The notes beneath the pieces were generated by a model that saw nothing but the letters and a program-made list of their open reading frames with translations, was not told where the DNA came from and searched no databases. This document shows, in pieces, positions 5,423-11,361 of a stretch of 11,862 nucleotides of DNA (the stretch's first letter is position 1; each line of letters opens with the position of its first letter). A program made the translations under genes and the position numbers. This DNA comes from CAYVXT01 sp964455485 (GTDB lineage Bacteria > Patescibacteriota > Minisyncoccia > Phycocordibacterales > WO2-35-19), in NCBI GenBank assembly GCA_964455485.1, contig CAYVXT010000024.1, forward strand, positions 1-11,862, written 5' to 3'.

Positions 5423-6112
5423 ATGCGTAAAACGAACGATCGTGGAATGTACCCGTCGATCATGATTCATCGCTCGAGCTATAGCCAGCTGGCTATCGGC
5501 GGGGCGATGATCACCCGTGTTCACGAAGACGAAAGCGAGGCAGAATGCTCCCAGTGCACCCCTACCGGTTGCAGTGGATGGCACACTCGCTTCGATGGCG
5601 GTGTCCGCCCTGGCGTTCTCGACATGCCGTGCGACCTGGTCGCCATGTATGTCGAAGCCCAGATAAACATCTCTGGGTGCGAAGGTGCGTATGACTCTGA
5701 AGAAGTTGTTGCGCCGCTCTGTTTCGCTGTTGCGGTTTTCCGAACCAATGAAGTCAAAGACTACAAGGGCAAGGTGATCCGCGAAGCGAAGCAAGAGTAT
5801 GTCTATCTGTGGAGCGGTTTCAGCTTCATCGATCGGATTCGCCACGACGGCGTCTATGATCTCAAGGAGGCATTCGAAACGGCACGCAAAGGCGGACCGC
5901 TCATGACCCAAGAGGAGCGATGGCAGAGGCCGTCTTCCTACAACGGAACCTTCGACCACGCCGAACGCGGGTGGCACATCATCGGCAAAGCACGCGTCCC
6001 GGGTCGCATTCGACAAATCCTCCACCGGACCATCGGTTCGGTGAAAGAAACGGTCGACAGTAACTTCGGGCAAGGGAGCAAGTTCTTCAAGCTCCCACAA
6101 CGCAAAAAGTAG
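5423..6112 (+). CDS. Orphan soluble protein, 229 aa, first gene of the operon
   Basis: I do not recognise the family. The 229-residue protein is soluble. A Cys-rich segment near residues 42-50 (CSQCTPTGCSGWH) and further Cys residues (CDLV, SGCEG, PLC) could bind metal or form disulfides. Two central hydrophobic strands, one of them LCFAVAVFRTNE, are followed by a basic C-terminus ending KLPQRKK. The ATG at 5423 follows AAAGGAG by 8 bases, which settles the start. It is transcribed from the promoter at 5324 and is followed 15 bases downstream by a very stable UUCG-capped hairpin without a U-tract. Codon use is GC-rich compared with the minus-strand AT-rich genes. A 283-codon antisense frame over it lacks any start signal and is a by-product of its composition. 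Confidence 0.82.
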   Translation: MRKTNDRGMYPSIMIHRSSYSQLAIGGAMITRVHEDESEAECSQCTPTGCSGWHTRFDGGVRPGVLDMPCDLVAMYVEAQINISGCEGAYDSEEVVAPLCFAVAVFRTNEVKDYKGKVIREAKQEYVYLWSGFSFIDRIRHDGVYDLKEAFETARKGGPLMTQEERWQRPSSYNGTFDHAERGWHIIGKARVPGRIRQILHRTIGSVKETVDSNFGQGSKFFKLPQRKK

Positions 6113-6127
6113 TTCGTTCAACAATGC

Positions 6128-6157
6128 GGCCGAGTGATCCTTCGGGATTGCTCGGCC
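6128..6157 (+). other. UUCG-capped 3' hairpin between operon genes 1 and 2
   Basis: GGCCGAG-TG-ATCC pairs with GGAT-TG-CTCGGCC (13 bp with two G-U wobbles) around the loop TTCG closed by C-G, an exceptionally stable tetraloop. The next bases, CCAGTTCTCAG, contain no U-tract. It may be a processing or stability element, or a terminator of unusual type. Confidence 0.7.
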
Positions 6158-6165
6158 CCAGTTCT

Positions 6166-6205
6166 CAGATCGTAAATCACAGATTTTTTGTGATTTGAGA
6201 TTCTG
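6166..6205 (+). promoter_or_regulatory. Inverted repeat upstream of the 6247 gene
   Basis: AAATCACA (6174-6181) and TGTGATTT (6189-6196) are perfect inverted arms around a 7-base loop, with outer CAGA/TCTG (6166-6169, 6202-6205) extending the pairing. It could be an operator or an RNA hairpin. It contains GATCGTAAA (6168-6176), repeated before the 7155 gene. Confidence 0.5.
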
Positions 6206-6246
6206 GAAGGTTCTTTTGCAATCAAATATCAAGAGGAGAAAACGAA

Positions 6247-6927
6247 ATGACGAGACAGCCGTCGCCGATCGATATGCATGGGCTCACGTTCACCGACATG
6301 GTGTATCTTCTGCCCTCGTTCGTCCTGTTCATGGACAAACTCGAGCCGTTCTCGGTGAGCAGTCATCTGCTTTTCGGATCGGCCGACAACCTGATTCGCC
6401 TGACCAACGACTGGCAGGAGAATCTCGCCAAACGCGGCATTGACACCAAGGAGAACGATCCTTGGCTCGACTTTCCCCAGAATAATCGGGGGGTCGCGGT
6501 GATCAGGAACTTCGAGTTCATGTCACTGGACTGCCGTTCCAAAGCGGAGCGTGTCAAGCCCGACAAGTGGTATCCGGTTCCGGAAACCTACGACGCGGGC
6601 GAACTCACCGGCAAAGAGCAGGAGGAGTATTACGTCCAACTGCGCTATCTGCCGACCGAAGAGACCTTCTACGTGGAGGACTCGCCGTGGGTTATGGCCG
6701 ACTTCATGGTGAGGGGTAAGGTTGTCGACATCGTGTCAGTACTGGCCGAGTGGCAGAAGATGCTTCTCGAACAGGAAGATCCGAGTCAGACCTACCGAGC
6801 CGGCCTCGTCCAGTTCCTGGAGACGAACGGCCTCATAGTCATTCGCAACTTTCGCACCTGCACTCTGGATGCTCAGCTTCCGGAAGGACACAAGGCGACC
6901 GTTGGCTCAGTGACCATTCTCGCTTGA
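6247..6927 (+). CDS. Orphan protein with internal duplication, 226 aa, second gene of the operon
   Basis: I do not recognise the family. The 226-residue protein contains two related halves. Residues 49-95 (DWQENL ... NRGVAVIRNF ... SLDC) align with 161-209 (EWQKML ... TNGLIVIRNF ... TLDA). The shared core is an aromatic-acidic helix followed by a G-x-x-VIRNF strand and LD. An acidic aromatic linker (EEYYVQLRYLPTEETFYVED, residues 127-146) lies between them. There is no membrane segment, although residues 17-30 are hydrophobic. The ATG at 6247 follows GAGGAG by about 9 bases. No convincing promoter lies in the 134-base gap, so it is probably read from 5324. The gene ends before a GCAA-capped hairpin at 6934-6962. 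The duplication suggests a repeat-built binding fold; no catalytic motif is visible. Confidence 0.82.
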   Translation: MTRQPSPIDMHGLTFTDMVYLLPSFVLFMDKLEPFSVSSHLLFGSADNLIRLTNDWQENLAKRGIDTKENDPWLDFPQNNRGVAVIRNFEFMSLDCRSKAERVKPDKWYPVPETYDAGELTGKEQEEYYVQLRYLPTEETFYVEDSPWVMADFMVRGKVVDIVSVLAEWQKMLLEQEDPSQTYRAGLVQFLETNGLIVIRNFRTCTLDAQLPEGHKATVGSVTILA

Positions 6928-6933
6928 TTTTCA

Positions 6934-6962
6934 AGGACCAGCCGCGCAAGCGTGCTGGTCCT
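6934..6962 (+). other. GNRA-capped 3' hairpin between operon genes 2 and 3
   Basis: AGGACCAGC-CGC pairs with GCG-(T)-GCTGGTCCT around GCAA, a GNRA tetraloop, with one bulged T. As with the hairpin at 6128, no U-tract follows (CCTACCAAAG). It starts 6 bases after the stop of the second operon gene. Confidence 0.7.
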
Positions 6963-7038
6963 CCTACCAAAGCACTTAGTCCTGAGTTAAATCGAAGGAT
7001 TCAAAATTTGAGTGTTGCGGTGGGAGTTCTTTCAAAAC

Positions 7039-7071
7039 TTTACGATCTGTTTGGGCTATCAGGATCGTAAA
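7039..7071 (+). promoter_or_regulatory. Inverted repeat upstream of the 7155 gene
   Basis: TTTACGATC (7039-7047) and GATCGTAAA (7063-7071) are perfect 9-base inverted arms around 15 bases. The right arm is the same 9-mer found at 6168-6176 before the previous gene. It is a possible operator or RNA structure. The 228-base gap around it shows no other gene. Confidence 0.5.
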
Positions 7072-7154
7072 AGAGCCGTTTATCCTTTGCCCCACTAAAG
7101 TGAAAGCGGATGAGCTCCATTTGCTGGTTTCTAAACCACAAAAGGAGAATGGCA

Positions 7155-7670
7155 ATGAGTACACTGAGAAGAGTAGTTAGGAAACTGACGCTTAAGTATT
7201 TCAACTGGCAACTCAATCGAGGTAATCACCGGAAAGTCTACGCGCTATGCGATCACCGGCCAACCCAGTTAGGTCCGATAGGACTTGGAATCCTGGACGC
7301 GACACTGGAAGTTCAAGACAGGCTCGTTGAGGAATTTGGTTATCACAAATGCCCGTCATGTGAATGGGCGACCGAAACCCAAGATGAGCACGTGCGCGAA
7401 GTTGGCTCGTGGTGCTGGGAGCAGTTTCAACTCTCTCGTCCCCAGAAGTTCTATCTTTTGGAAAAGAAGCTGGAACAGCCCGGTCACTTCGACCAGATTG
7501 GCGTGGTAGTTGCCCAGTCTGTAGAAGACGCAGCTTGTAAGCTCGGACTGCACATCGTTGAAGTGGTGCGTCCGCCTGAGTCGGCGGTAGTGTGTGTCGA
7601 ATTGGAAAACAACTACTGGCTTGAAGAGATTAAAGAGATAACATCTCTTCCGTCTTCTAAAAGCGAGTAG
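7155..7670 (+). CDS. Orphan soluble protein, 171 aa, third gene of the operon
   Basis: I do not recognise the family. The 171-residue protein starts with a strongly basic helix (RRVVRKLTLKYFNWQLNR) that could contact nucleic acid or a membrane surface. CPSCEW (about residues 60-65) is a single CxxC knuckle with no second pair close by. The C-terminal half alternates charged helices with strands (GVVVAQSVEDAA; AVVCVELENNYW). The ATG at 7155 sits 7 bases after GGAG. An in-frame ATG at 7149 is only 1 base from it, so 7155 is preferred. It is the last gene of the operon and is followed by a classical terminator. Its codon use matches the other GC-richer orphan genes. Confidence 0.8.
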   Translation: MSTLRRVVRKLTLKYFNWQLNRGNHRKVYALCDHRPTQLGPIGLGILDATLEVQDRLVEEFGYHKCPSCEWATETQDEHVREVGSWCWEQFQLSRPQKFYLLEKKLEQPGHFDQIGVVVAQSVEDAACKLGLHIVEVVRPPESAVVCVELENNYWLEEIKEITSLPSSKSE

Positions 7671-7676
7671 CACCCC

Positions 7677-7704
7677 AAAGGGCGACCCAAGCGGCCGCCC
7701 TTTT
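7677..7704 (+). terminator. Rho-independent terminator of the orphan operon
   Basis: AAAGGGCG (7677-7684) pairs with CGCCCTTT (7696-7703) over an 11-base loop; the RNA then runs TTTTCTATT. It separates the plus-strand operon from the converging minus-strand operon that ends at 7721. Confidence 0.85.
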
Positions 7705-7720
7705 CTATTATTTACTTTTA

Positions 7721-8662
7721 TTACTCCACTACCTTTCCATATCTGTAAGTGTGATATTTATCTTTTGCGTTTATTCCATCTCCAATATTAAATGTGGCGG
7801 CATCTGCACCGACCACAATCTCTCCGTCAAAATAAACGTTTTTTGAATCTTTTGCATAATTGGCGGTAACTCCTACCGGAACAAATGTATTTACATCAGC
7901 ACCAGATAAAAGTTTATCCGCATAATAAACTTTGTTATCACATTTCAAATAATAGCCACCGATTCGGTCGAGATTACTACACTTTTCTTTTATAACTCCG
8001 ATACGGTCAAAACCCATAACAAAAATATAATTCTTGTCGTACCAGTATGTATATCCGTATTTGCCTCCGTCATGTATGGCGAAGGTTTGTACATCTGCTT
8101 CAGGGATCATTTTTTCATAATAAAAAACATGATATTTATCTTTACTAAAACTAAAGAAAGGACTATCCGAGAAATGCGTAAATGTTTTAGGATCAGCACC
8201 TTCAACTTTTTTATAACAATAAACAATAGAATAGCCGCTGCCACTGCAGGCAGTCTTCACGAAGACGCTTTTGGAGTCATACGGAGTGGTAGTTGCAACA
8301 AATGTGTTAGGATCGGCACCGACAATAATATACCCCTTTGAATATACTTGGCCTTTATCCTTGGCGAATGTCTCGTTTATTATTTCAAAAGTTTTTGGGT
8401 CGGAATTCGGGATTTCGTCAGTACCATAGTAAACATGATTTTCATCCTTTTTATAATTGCTGAAATTTCCAATATCAGGCAACTCATTTATAGCCATTCG
8501 ACGAGCAAAATCTGGGGAGCTAGAAGCAACATTCTGAGCATTTGATTCTAGAGATGTCTGTTTTGGTTGATTAAGATACCAAACCACAAACCCAATAAAT
8601 ATGGGCAAAACAAGAAAGGTAGCAACTACGATTTTATTTTTTGAATTTTTGATGGGTATCAT
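7721..8662 (-). CDS. Membrane-anchored DKNYY-repeat protein
   Basis: The 313-residue protein has one N-terminal membrane segment (about residues 11-30, with Lys before it) and an outside-facing repeat region. At least six repeats of about 35-45 residues follow the pattern KDK-x-x-VYY ... G-ADP-x-TF, for example KDKGQVYSKGYIIVGADPNTF in two adjoining pieces and KDSKNVYFDG/GADAATF. This is the DKNYY family, whose molecular role is not known; it is usually tethered at the cell surface. Two Cys near the middle (ACSGSGYSIVYC) may form a disulfide. It is the last gene of a minus-strand operon and starts 9 bases after the NADAR gene's stop. No Shine-Dalgarno is seen, so translation may be coupled to the gene before it. 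Confidence 0.88.
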   Translation of the reverse strand: MIPIKNSKNKIVVATFLVLPIFIGFVVWYLNQPKQTSLESNAQNVASSSPDFARRMAINELPDIGNFSNYKKDENHVYYGTDEIPNSDPKTFEIINETFAKDKGQVYSKGYIIVGADPNTFVATTTPYDSKSVFVKTACSGSGYSIVYCYKKVEGADPKTFTHFSDSPFFSFSKDKYHVFYYEKMIPEADVQTFAIHDGGKYGYTYWYDKNYIFVMGFDRIGVIKEKCSNLDRIGGYYLKCDNKVYYADKLLSGADVNTFVPVGVTANYAKDSKNVYFDGEIVVGADAATFNIGDGINAKDKYHTYRYGKVVE

Positions 8663-8671
8663 TTTGAATAA

Positions 8672-9121
8672 TTATATTTCATTGTTTAAATCTTCTCCGA
8701 CTTTCATCCAGATTTTACCGAGCTGGTTCTGCCCATCTTTATTCGGTCCCCATCCCCAGAAATCATCCCGCCAGGAATCCTCCACGATTTCTTTATCTCC
8801 AGTTTCAAGAAGTTTCTTTTTTACATATGGATGCTGATCGACTTTGGCTCTGATAATTTGTTCCATAATTTCAACCCGAACATCTAACCAATCAGGTCTT
8901 ACCTGGTCTGCATATTCTCGCGAAATCTTAAAAGCATCATGGGCCGATCTCGCTTCTTTAATCTTTTTTATAACTTCCAGATCAGTGAATTTTTCAGTAT
9001 GATAGGCGTGCTCAGAAGTCATAAATACCTCACCTTTCCACTCCAAAGCAAACGAGGAGAAGTTAGAAAGCGGGTAGAATTCTCTCTCATAAAAACAAAC
9101 TTTTTCTTCCTGATTTTCCAT
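8672..9121 (-). CDS. NADAR-family protein (YbiA-like N-glycosidase)
   Basis: The 149-residue protein matches the NADAR/YbiA fold across its whole length. It has PLSNF at 17-21, TSEHAYHTEKF at 35-45 with the likely catalytic Glu37, a middle R-x-D-W segment (VRPDWLDVRVEIM), and the C-terminal DDFWGWG ... GQNQLGKIWM signature. Relatives cleave N-glycosidic bonds of riboflavin-pathway intermediates (YbiA/RibX) or remove ADP-ribose from nucleic acid. Which substrate applies cannot be told from sequence alone. It lies third in a tight operon, 4 bases after the methyltransferase stop and 9 bases before the DKNYY gene. No DarT-type ADP-ribosyltransferase lies nearby, which argues against a local toxin-antitoxin pair. 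Confidence 0.92.
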   Translation of the reverse strand: MENQEEKVCFYEREFYPLSNFSSFALEWKGEVFMTSEHAYHTEKFTDLEVIKKIKEARSAHDAFKISREYADQVRPDWLDVRVEIMEQIIRAKVDQHPYVKKKLLETGDKEIVEDSWRDDFWGWGPNKDGQNQLGKIWMKVGEDLNNEI

Positions 9122-9125
9122 ATAT

Positions 9126-9755
9126 TTATCTTAAAACAAAAGTCCAAGAAATCATATCTCCGTAACCTTTAATCTTGGCCCCTGTGGTCAATTTTTTATC
9201 TTGAATTTCTGTGAGTCCAGCCGCTTTAAACATATCTCGCATTTCTTCAATACTAACCAAATTGATCTGGGAAGGCCAATTATTTAAGAAAACGATGTCG
9301 CAAGCTTCCTGATCCTCCGGAGTAGCAATTGAGGTATCAAAAAGACATATATTTGTAAAAAGATAAGAAGTACCACCGTCCTTAAGCGACACCCTAACTG
9401 ATTGAAGTGCTGCCAGCAATTTGCTTTTAGGAATATGAGGAAAAGCGTAAAAAGAGTAAATGCAATCGAATTTATTTTCTGGGTGGAATTCGGTAATATC
9501 TGCCAACTGAAAATTGACTTTACTTGGCTCAAAATTAGCCATCAAAATTTGATCTGGAGAATTATCTATAGCAACTATTTCTGACTCCGGAAATTGATCT
9601 TTTATTCTCCTTGTCAGTTTTCCGTCACCACACCCAATATCAAGCATCCTTTTGGGGTTTTGGTTTGTTTTAAGAAGAGAAATTAATAAGCCTTCATCCT
9701 CGTTGTTGAAATCTCCCTTTCCGTCTTTGTATGTTATGGCGTCAAATTCTTTCAT
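9126..9755 (-). CDS. Class I SAM-dependent methyltransferase
   Basis: The 209-residue protein has SAM-binding motif I, MLDIGCGDG (37-45), then VAIDNSPDQI (61-70) with the ribose-binding Asp64, then LADITEF and DCIYSFYAFPHI as motifs II-III. It is a Rossmann-fold small-molecule-type methyltransferase; the substrate is unknown. I place the start at the ATG at 9755. The frame is open to 9845, but the 30 extra residues read antisense-like through the preceding gene, and the family normally starts close to motif I. From 9755 it overlaps the end of the membrane-protein gene by 14 bases, which is typical of translational coupling. Its stop is 4 bases from the NADAR start. Confidence 0.88.
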   Translation of the reverse strand: MKEFDAITYKDGKGDFNNEDEGLLISLLKTNQNPKRMLDIGCGDGKLTRRIKDQFPESEIVAIDNSPDQILMANFEPSKVNFQLADITEFHPENKFDCIYSFYAFPHIPKSKLLAALQSVRVSLKDGGTSYLFTNICLFDTSIATPEDQEACDIVFLNNWPSQINLVSIEEMRDMFKAAGLTEIQDKKLTTGAKIKGYGDMISWTFVLR

Positions 9756-10329
9756 TTTTGTTTTGTAAGAAAGCAATAAATCCAATGGTGCCATTACCAA
9801 TGAGGTTAACAATCGGGAAAGCCAGCGCAAACAATGGTGAACCACTAATAATCACATTAATAATTTGTAACGTGTAAGACGAGCTAGCAAAAAACCAGGC
9901 AAGCGGTTTTTCTCTCGTTTGTCTTTTTAATAGAGCAATGAGCGTAGGATAAAAGGAGATTAGGAATACTATTTGGAGAGATATGTTGGAAATAATGTAA
10001 TTTCCACTCAGTTTCCAAAAAAGACCTATGCCGAAAGCCACTAATAAAGAAATGATTTCAATTCTTCCTAACTTTGAAAACTTTCCTTTTAGAAGTGAGA
10101 ACAGGAAAACTAACATTATTGCTGTAGCTAAGACAATGGAACTCAAAGATATCCACAAATTTCCGCCGGTAACTAAAAAATAAGTGAGTGTATTTATAAT
10201 TGTTACAACTACCCAGATTAACCATGTCGCAGGATTTGGTATAGATTTTCCCTTAATAACTTGAACAAGATAGCTTCCTCCAGAGAGGAGATTAAAAATG
10301 CTTGCAAAAATTGCTAAAAAGACTGTCAT
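9742..10329 (-). CDS. PQ-loop/SemiSWEET-like membrane protein
   Basis: The 195-residue protein is almost entirely hydrophobic, with about seven membrane segments. Two half-motifs are visible. SYLVQVIKGKSIPNPATWLIW, split around its short loop, follows segment 1, and SFYPTLIALLKRQTREKP-LAWFFAS follows segment 5. This is the 3+1+3 arrangement of PQ-loop and SWEET carriers, with Pro residues at the first loop. It probably moves a small solute across the membrane; which one is not clear. ATG at 10329 is chosen; an in-frame TTG at 10341 is the alternative. No Shine-Dalgarno is visible, and a promoter at 10342-10370 would leave almost no leader. It is the first gene of the four-gene operon. Confidence 0.78.
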   Translation of the reverse strand: MTVFLAIFASIFNLLSGGSYLVQVIKGKSIPNPATWLIWVVVTIINTLTYFLVTGGNLWISLSSIVLATAIMLVFLFSLLKGKFSKLGRIEIISLLVAFGIGLFWKLSGNYIISNISLQIVFLISFYPTLIALLKRQTREKPLAWFFASSSYTLQIINVIISGSPLFALAFPIVNLIGNGTIGFIAFLQNKNERI

Positions 10330-10341
10330 AGCTTTGTTCAA

Positions 10342-10370
10342 AGTTTAGCTCTAGAAACGACTAAAATCAA
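10342..10370 (-). promoter_or_regulatory. Possible promoter of the four-gene minus-strand operon
   Basis: On the minus strand TTGATT (10370-10365), 17 bases, then TAAACT (10347-10342). It lies directly after the terminator of the 10408-11223 gene and 12 bases before the ATG at 10329, consistent with a very short leader. Confidence 0.5.
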
Positions 10371-10377
10371 TGAAAAT

Positions 10378-10401
10378 GCCGCCCTCGTACAGACGGGCGG
10401 C
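10378..10401 (-). terminator. Rho-independent terminator of the 10408-11223 gene
   Basis: GCCGCCC and GGGCGGC (7 bp, all G-C) enclose a 10-base loop, and on the minus strand ATTTTCATTG follows. It lies 7 bases after the TAG stop of the gene at 10408. The U-tract is short. Confidence 0.8.
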
Positions 10402-10407
10402 AAAGTG

Positions 10408-11223
10408 CTAATTGTTCTTTTGTTCTTCTGTTGAGACGCTTTCGACGTGTGGAGCGAGAACCCTCGCGATCTGCCTTGCTCCGGTCGTCATCGGACCATG
10501 AAGCTCGAACCTGATCATGTACGTATCATGCTTTCGACCCACATGTCTGATCTCAGCGAGCTTCCGACGATCTTCTGGCGAGAAGAGGAAAGCGACGCCA
10601 TACGTGCCTGCAAGAACTTCGGCTGTTTTCGAATCGAAAGTCCGGCCGAAAACGATAACGATAACATCCTTCTCGGGTCGAGCGTTCGTGAATGCACTGA
10701 CCAACCGCTCTTCAACAAGTTTGGTATGGGTAGACCTCAGAAGCCAATCGTCTTCAGAAACCCATCGCCATTCACCATTTTCACGCACGCGAACTTCGAA
10801 AGCTCTCGTTATCTCGAGGTTTCCCCACTTGATTAGTGGCAAACATCCAAGAGCATCGACTATCTGGTGAATGAAAACGAGAGCCTCTTCGGGATTCTTA
10901 AACCCACGCTTGGCACGTTCGGATGTCTCATCGAAGCGATACACCATGGTACCGTGTGGACCTTCGTTACCTCTACGCGAGCAATTTTCCTGGAGAAGCA
11001 CACCCACCAAAGAGAGCATTGGACGGAGTTTGTCTGCAGCTCTGATTCCTGTTTGAGGATCGCCATGTTCGATCTTGAATCCGACTGAACCACGGAGGCT
11101 CACGGGCGTTTCCGATAAAGGGTGATAACTTACCCTGAATCCGTCAATAACAACGGCCATATCGTTACGCGAGAGACCGACATCATACACCACGTAAGAT
11201 TCTCGCCTGTTCGGTTGCGACAT
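10408..11223 (-). CDS. Orphan soluble protein, 271 aa
   Basis: I do not recognise the family. The 271-residue protein is soluble and rich in Arg and Glu. Near its centre is EEALVFIHQIVDALGC, a likely amphipathic helix. A Rossmann-like strand-helix pair follows (DVIVIVFGRTFDSKTAEVLAG, in two pieces, then VAFLFSPEDRRKLAEI), ending in a basic HVGRKHDTYMIRFELHGP segment. No catalytic motif stands out. The start at ATG 11223 is well placed, with AAAGGTGG and 6 bases before it. It has its own promoter (11321-11348), a ~100-base leader and a terminator at 10378. It is a single-gene unit with the GC-richer codon use of the other orphan genes, between two AT-rich methyltransferase-containing regions. 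Confidence 0.82.
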   Translation of the reverse strand: MSQPNRRESYVVYDVGLSRNDMAVVIDGFRVSYHPLSETPVSLRGSVGFKIEHGDPQTGIRAADKLRPMLSLVGVLLQENCSRRGNEGPHGTMVYRFDETSERAKRGFKNPEEALVFIHQIVDALGCLPLIKWGNLEITRAFEVRVRENGEWRWVSEDDWLLRSTHTKLVEERLVSAFTNARPEKDVIVIVFGRTFDSKTAEVLAGTYGVAFLFSPEDRRKLAEIRHVGRKHDTYMIRFELHGPMTTGARQIARVLAPHVESVSTEEQKNN

Positions 11224-11226
11224 TAT

Positions 11227-11234
11227 CTACCACC
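11227..11234 (-). promoter_or_regulatory. Shine-Dalgarno site of the 10408-11223 gene
   Basis: On the minus strand AAAGGTGG followed by TAGATA and then ATG. It fixes the start and contrasts with the AT-rich genes, which lack such sites. Confidence 0.7.
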
Positions 11235-11320
11235 TTTCAGCTGCGACTGGGCTTGGTACACGATCATTCATGAGCTCAAGCGTTCGCTCGTAGGCAAATC
11301 TTAAAGAGCAGCTATTATGT

Positions 11321-11348
11321 ATTATATAATATTAAAAATATTTTTCAA
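11321..11348 (-). promoter_or_regulatory. Promoter of the 10408-11223 gene
   Basis: On the minus strand TTGAAA (11348-11343), 16 bases, then a perfect TATAAT (11326-11321). The leader to the ATG is about 90 bases and contains the imperfect inverted pair CGAGCG/CGCTTG near 11276-11289. Confidence 0.7.
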
Positions 11349-11361
11349 TAGCTTGGGCTAC

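Noticed and set aside
5381..6232. A 283-codon minus-strand open frame
   Set aside because: It lies antisense to the 5423-6112 gene, which has a promoter, Shine-Dalgarno site and 3' hairpin. The antisense frame has none of these and runs into the promoter side of the operon.
6750..7070. A 106-codon plus-strand frame across the gap between operon genes 2 and 3
   Set aside because: Its first half overlaps gene 2 in another frame, it runs straight through the GCAA hairpin, and it has no ribosome site.
8672..9121. A DarT-DarG-like toxin-antitoxin pair using the NADAR protein
   Set aside because: No ADP-ribosyltransferase-like gene is in the window; the neighbours are a methyltransferase and a DKNYY-repeat protein.
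9756..9845. A 30-residue N-terminal extension of the methyltransferase
   Set aside because: It would overlap the membrane-protein gene by over 100 bases, and its composition does not fit the family; the ATG at 9755 fits better.
10447..10870. Two plus-strand open frames of 117-129 codons
   Set aside because: Both are antisense to the 10408-11223 gene, lack ribosome sites and promoters, and are explained by that gene's composition.
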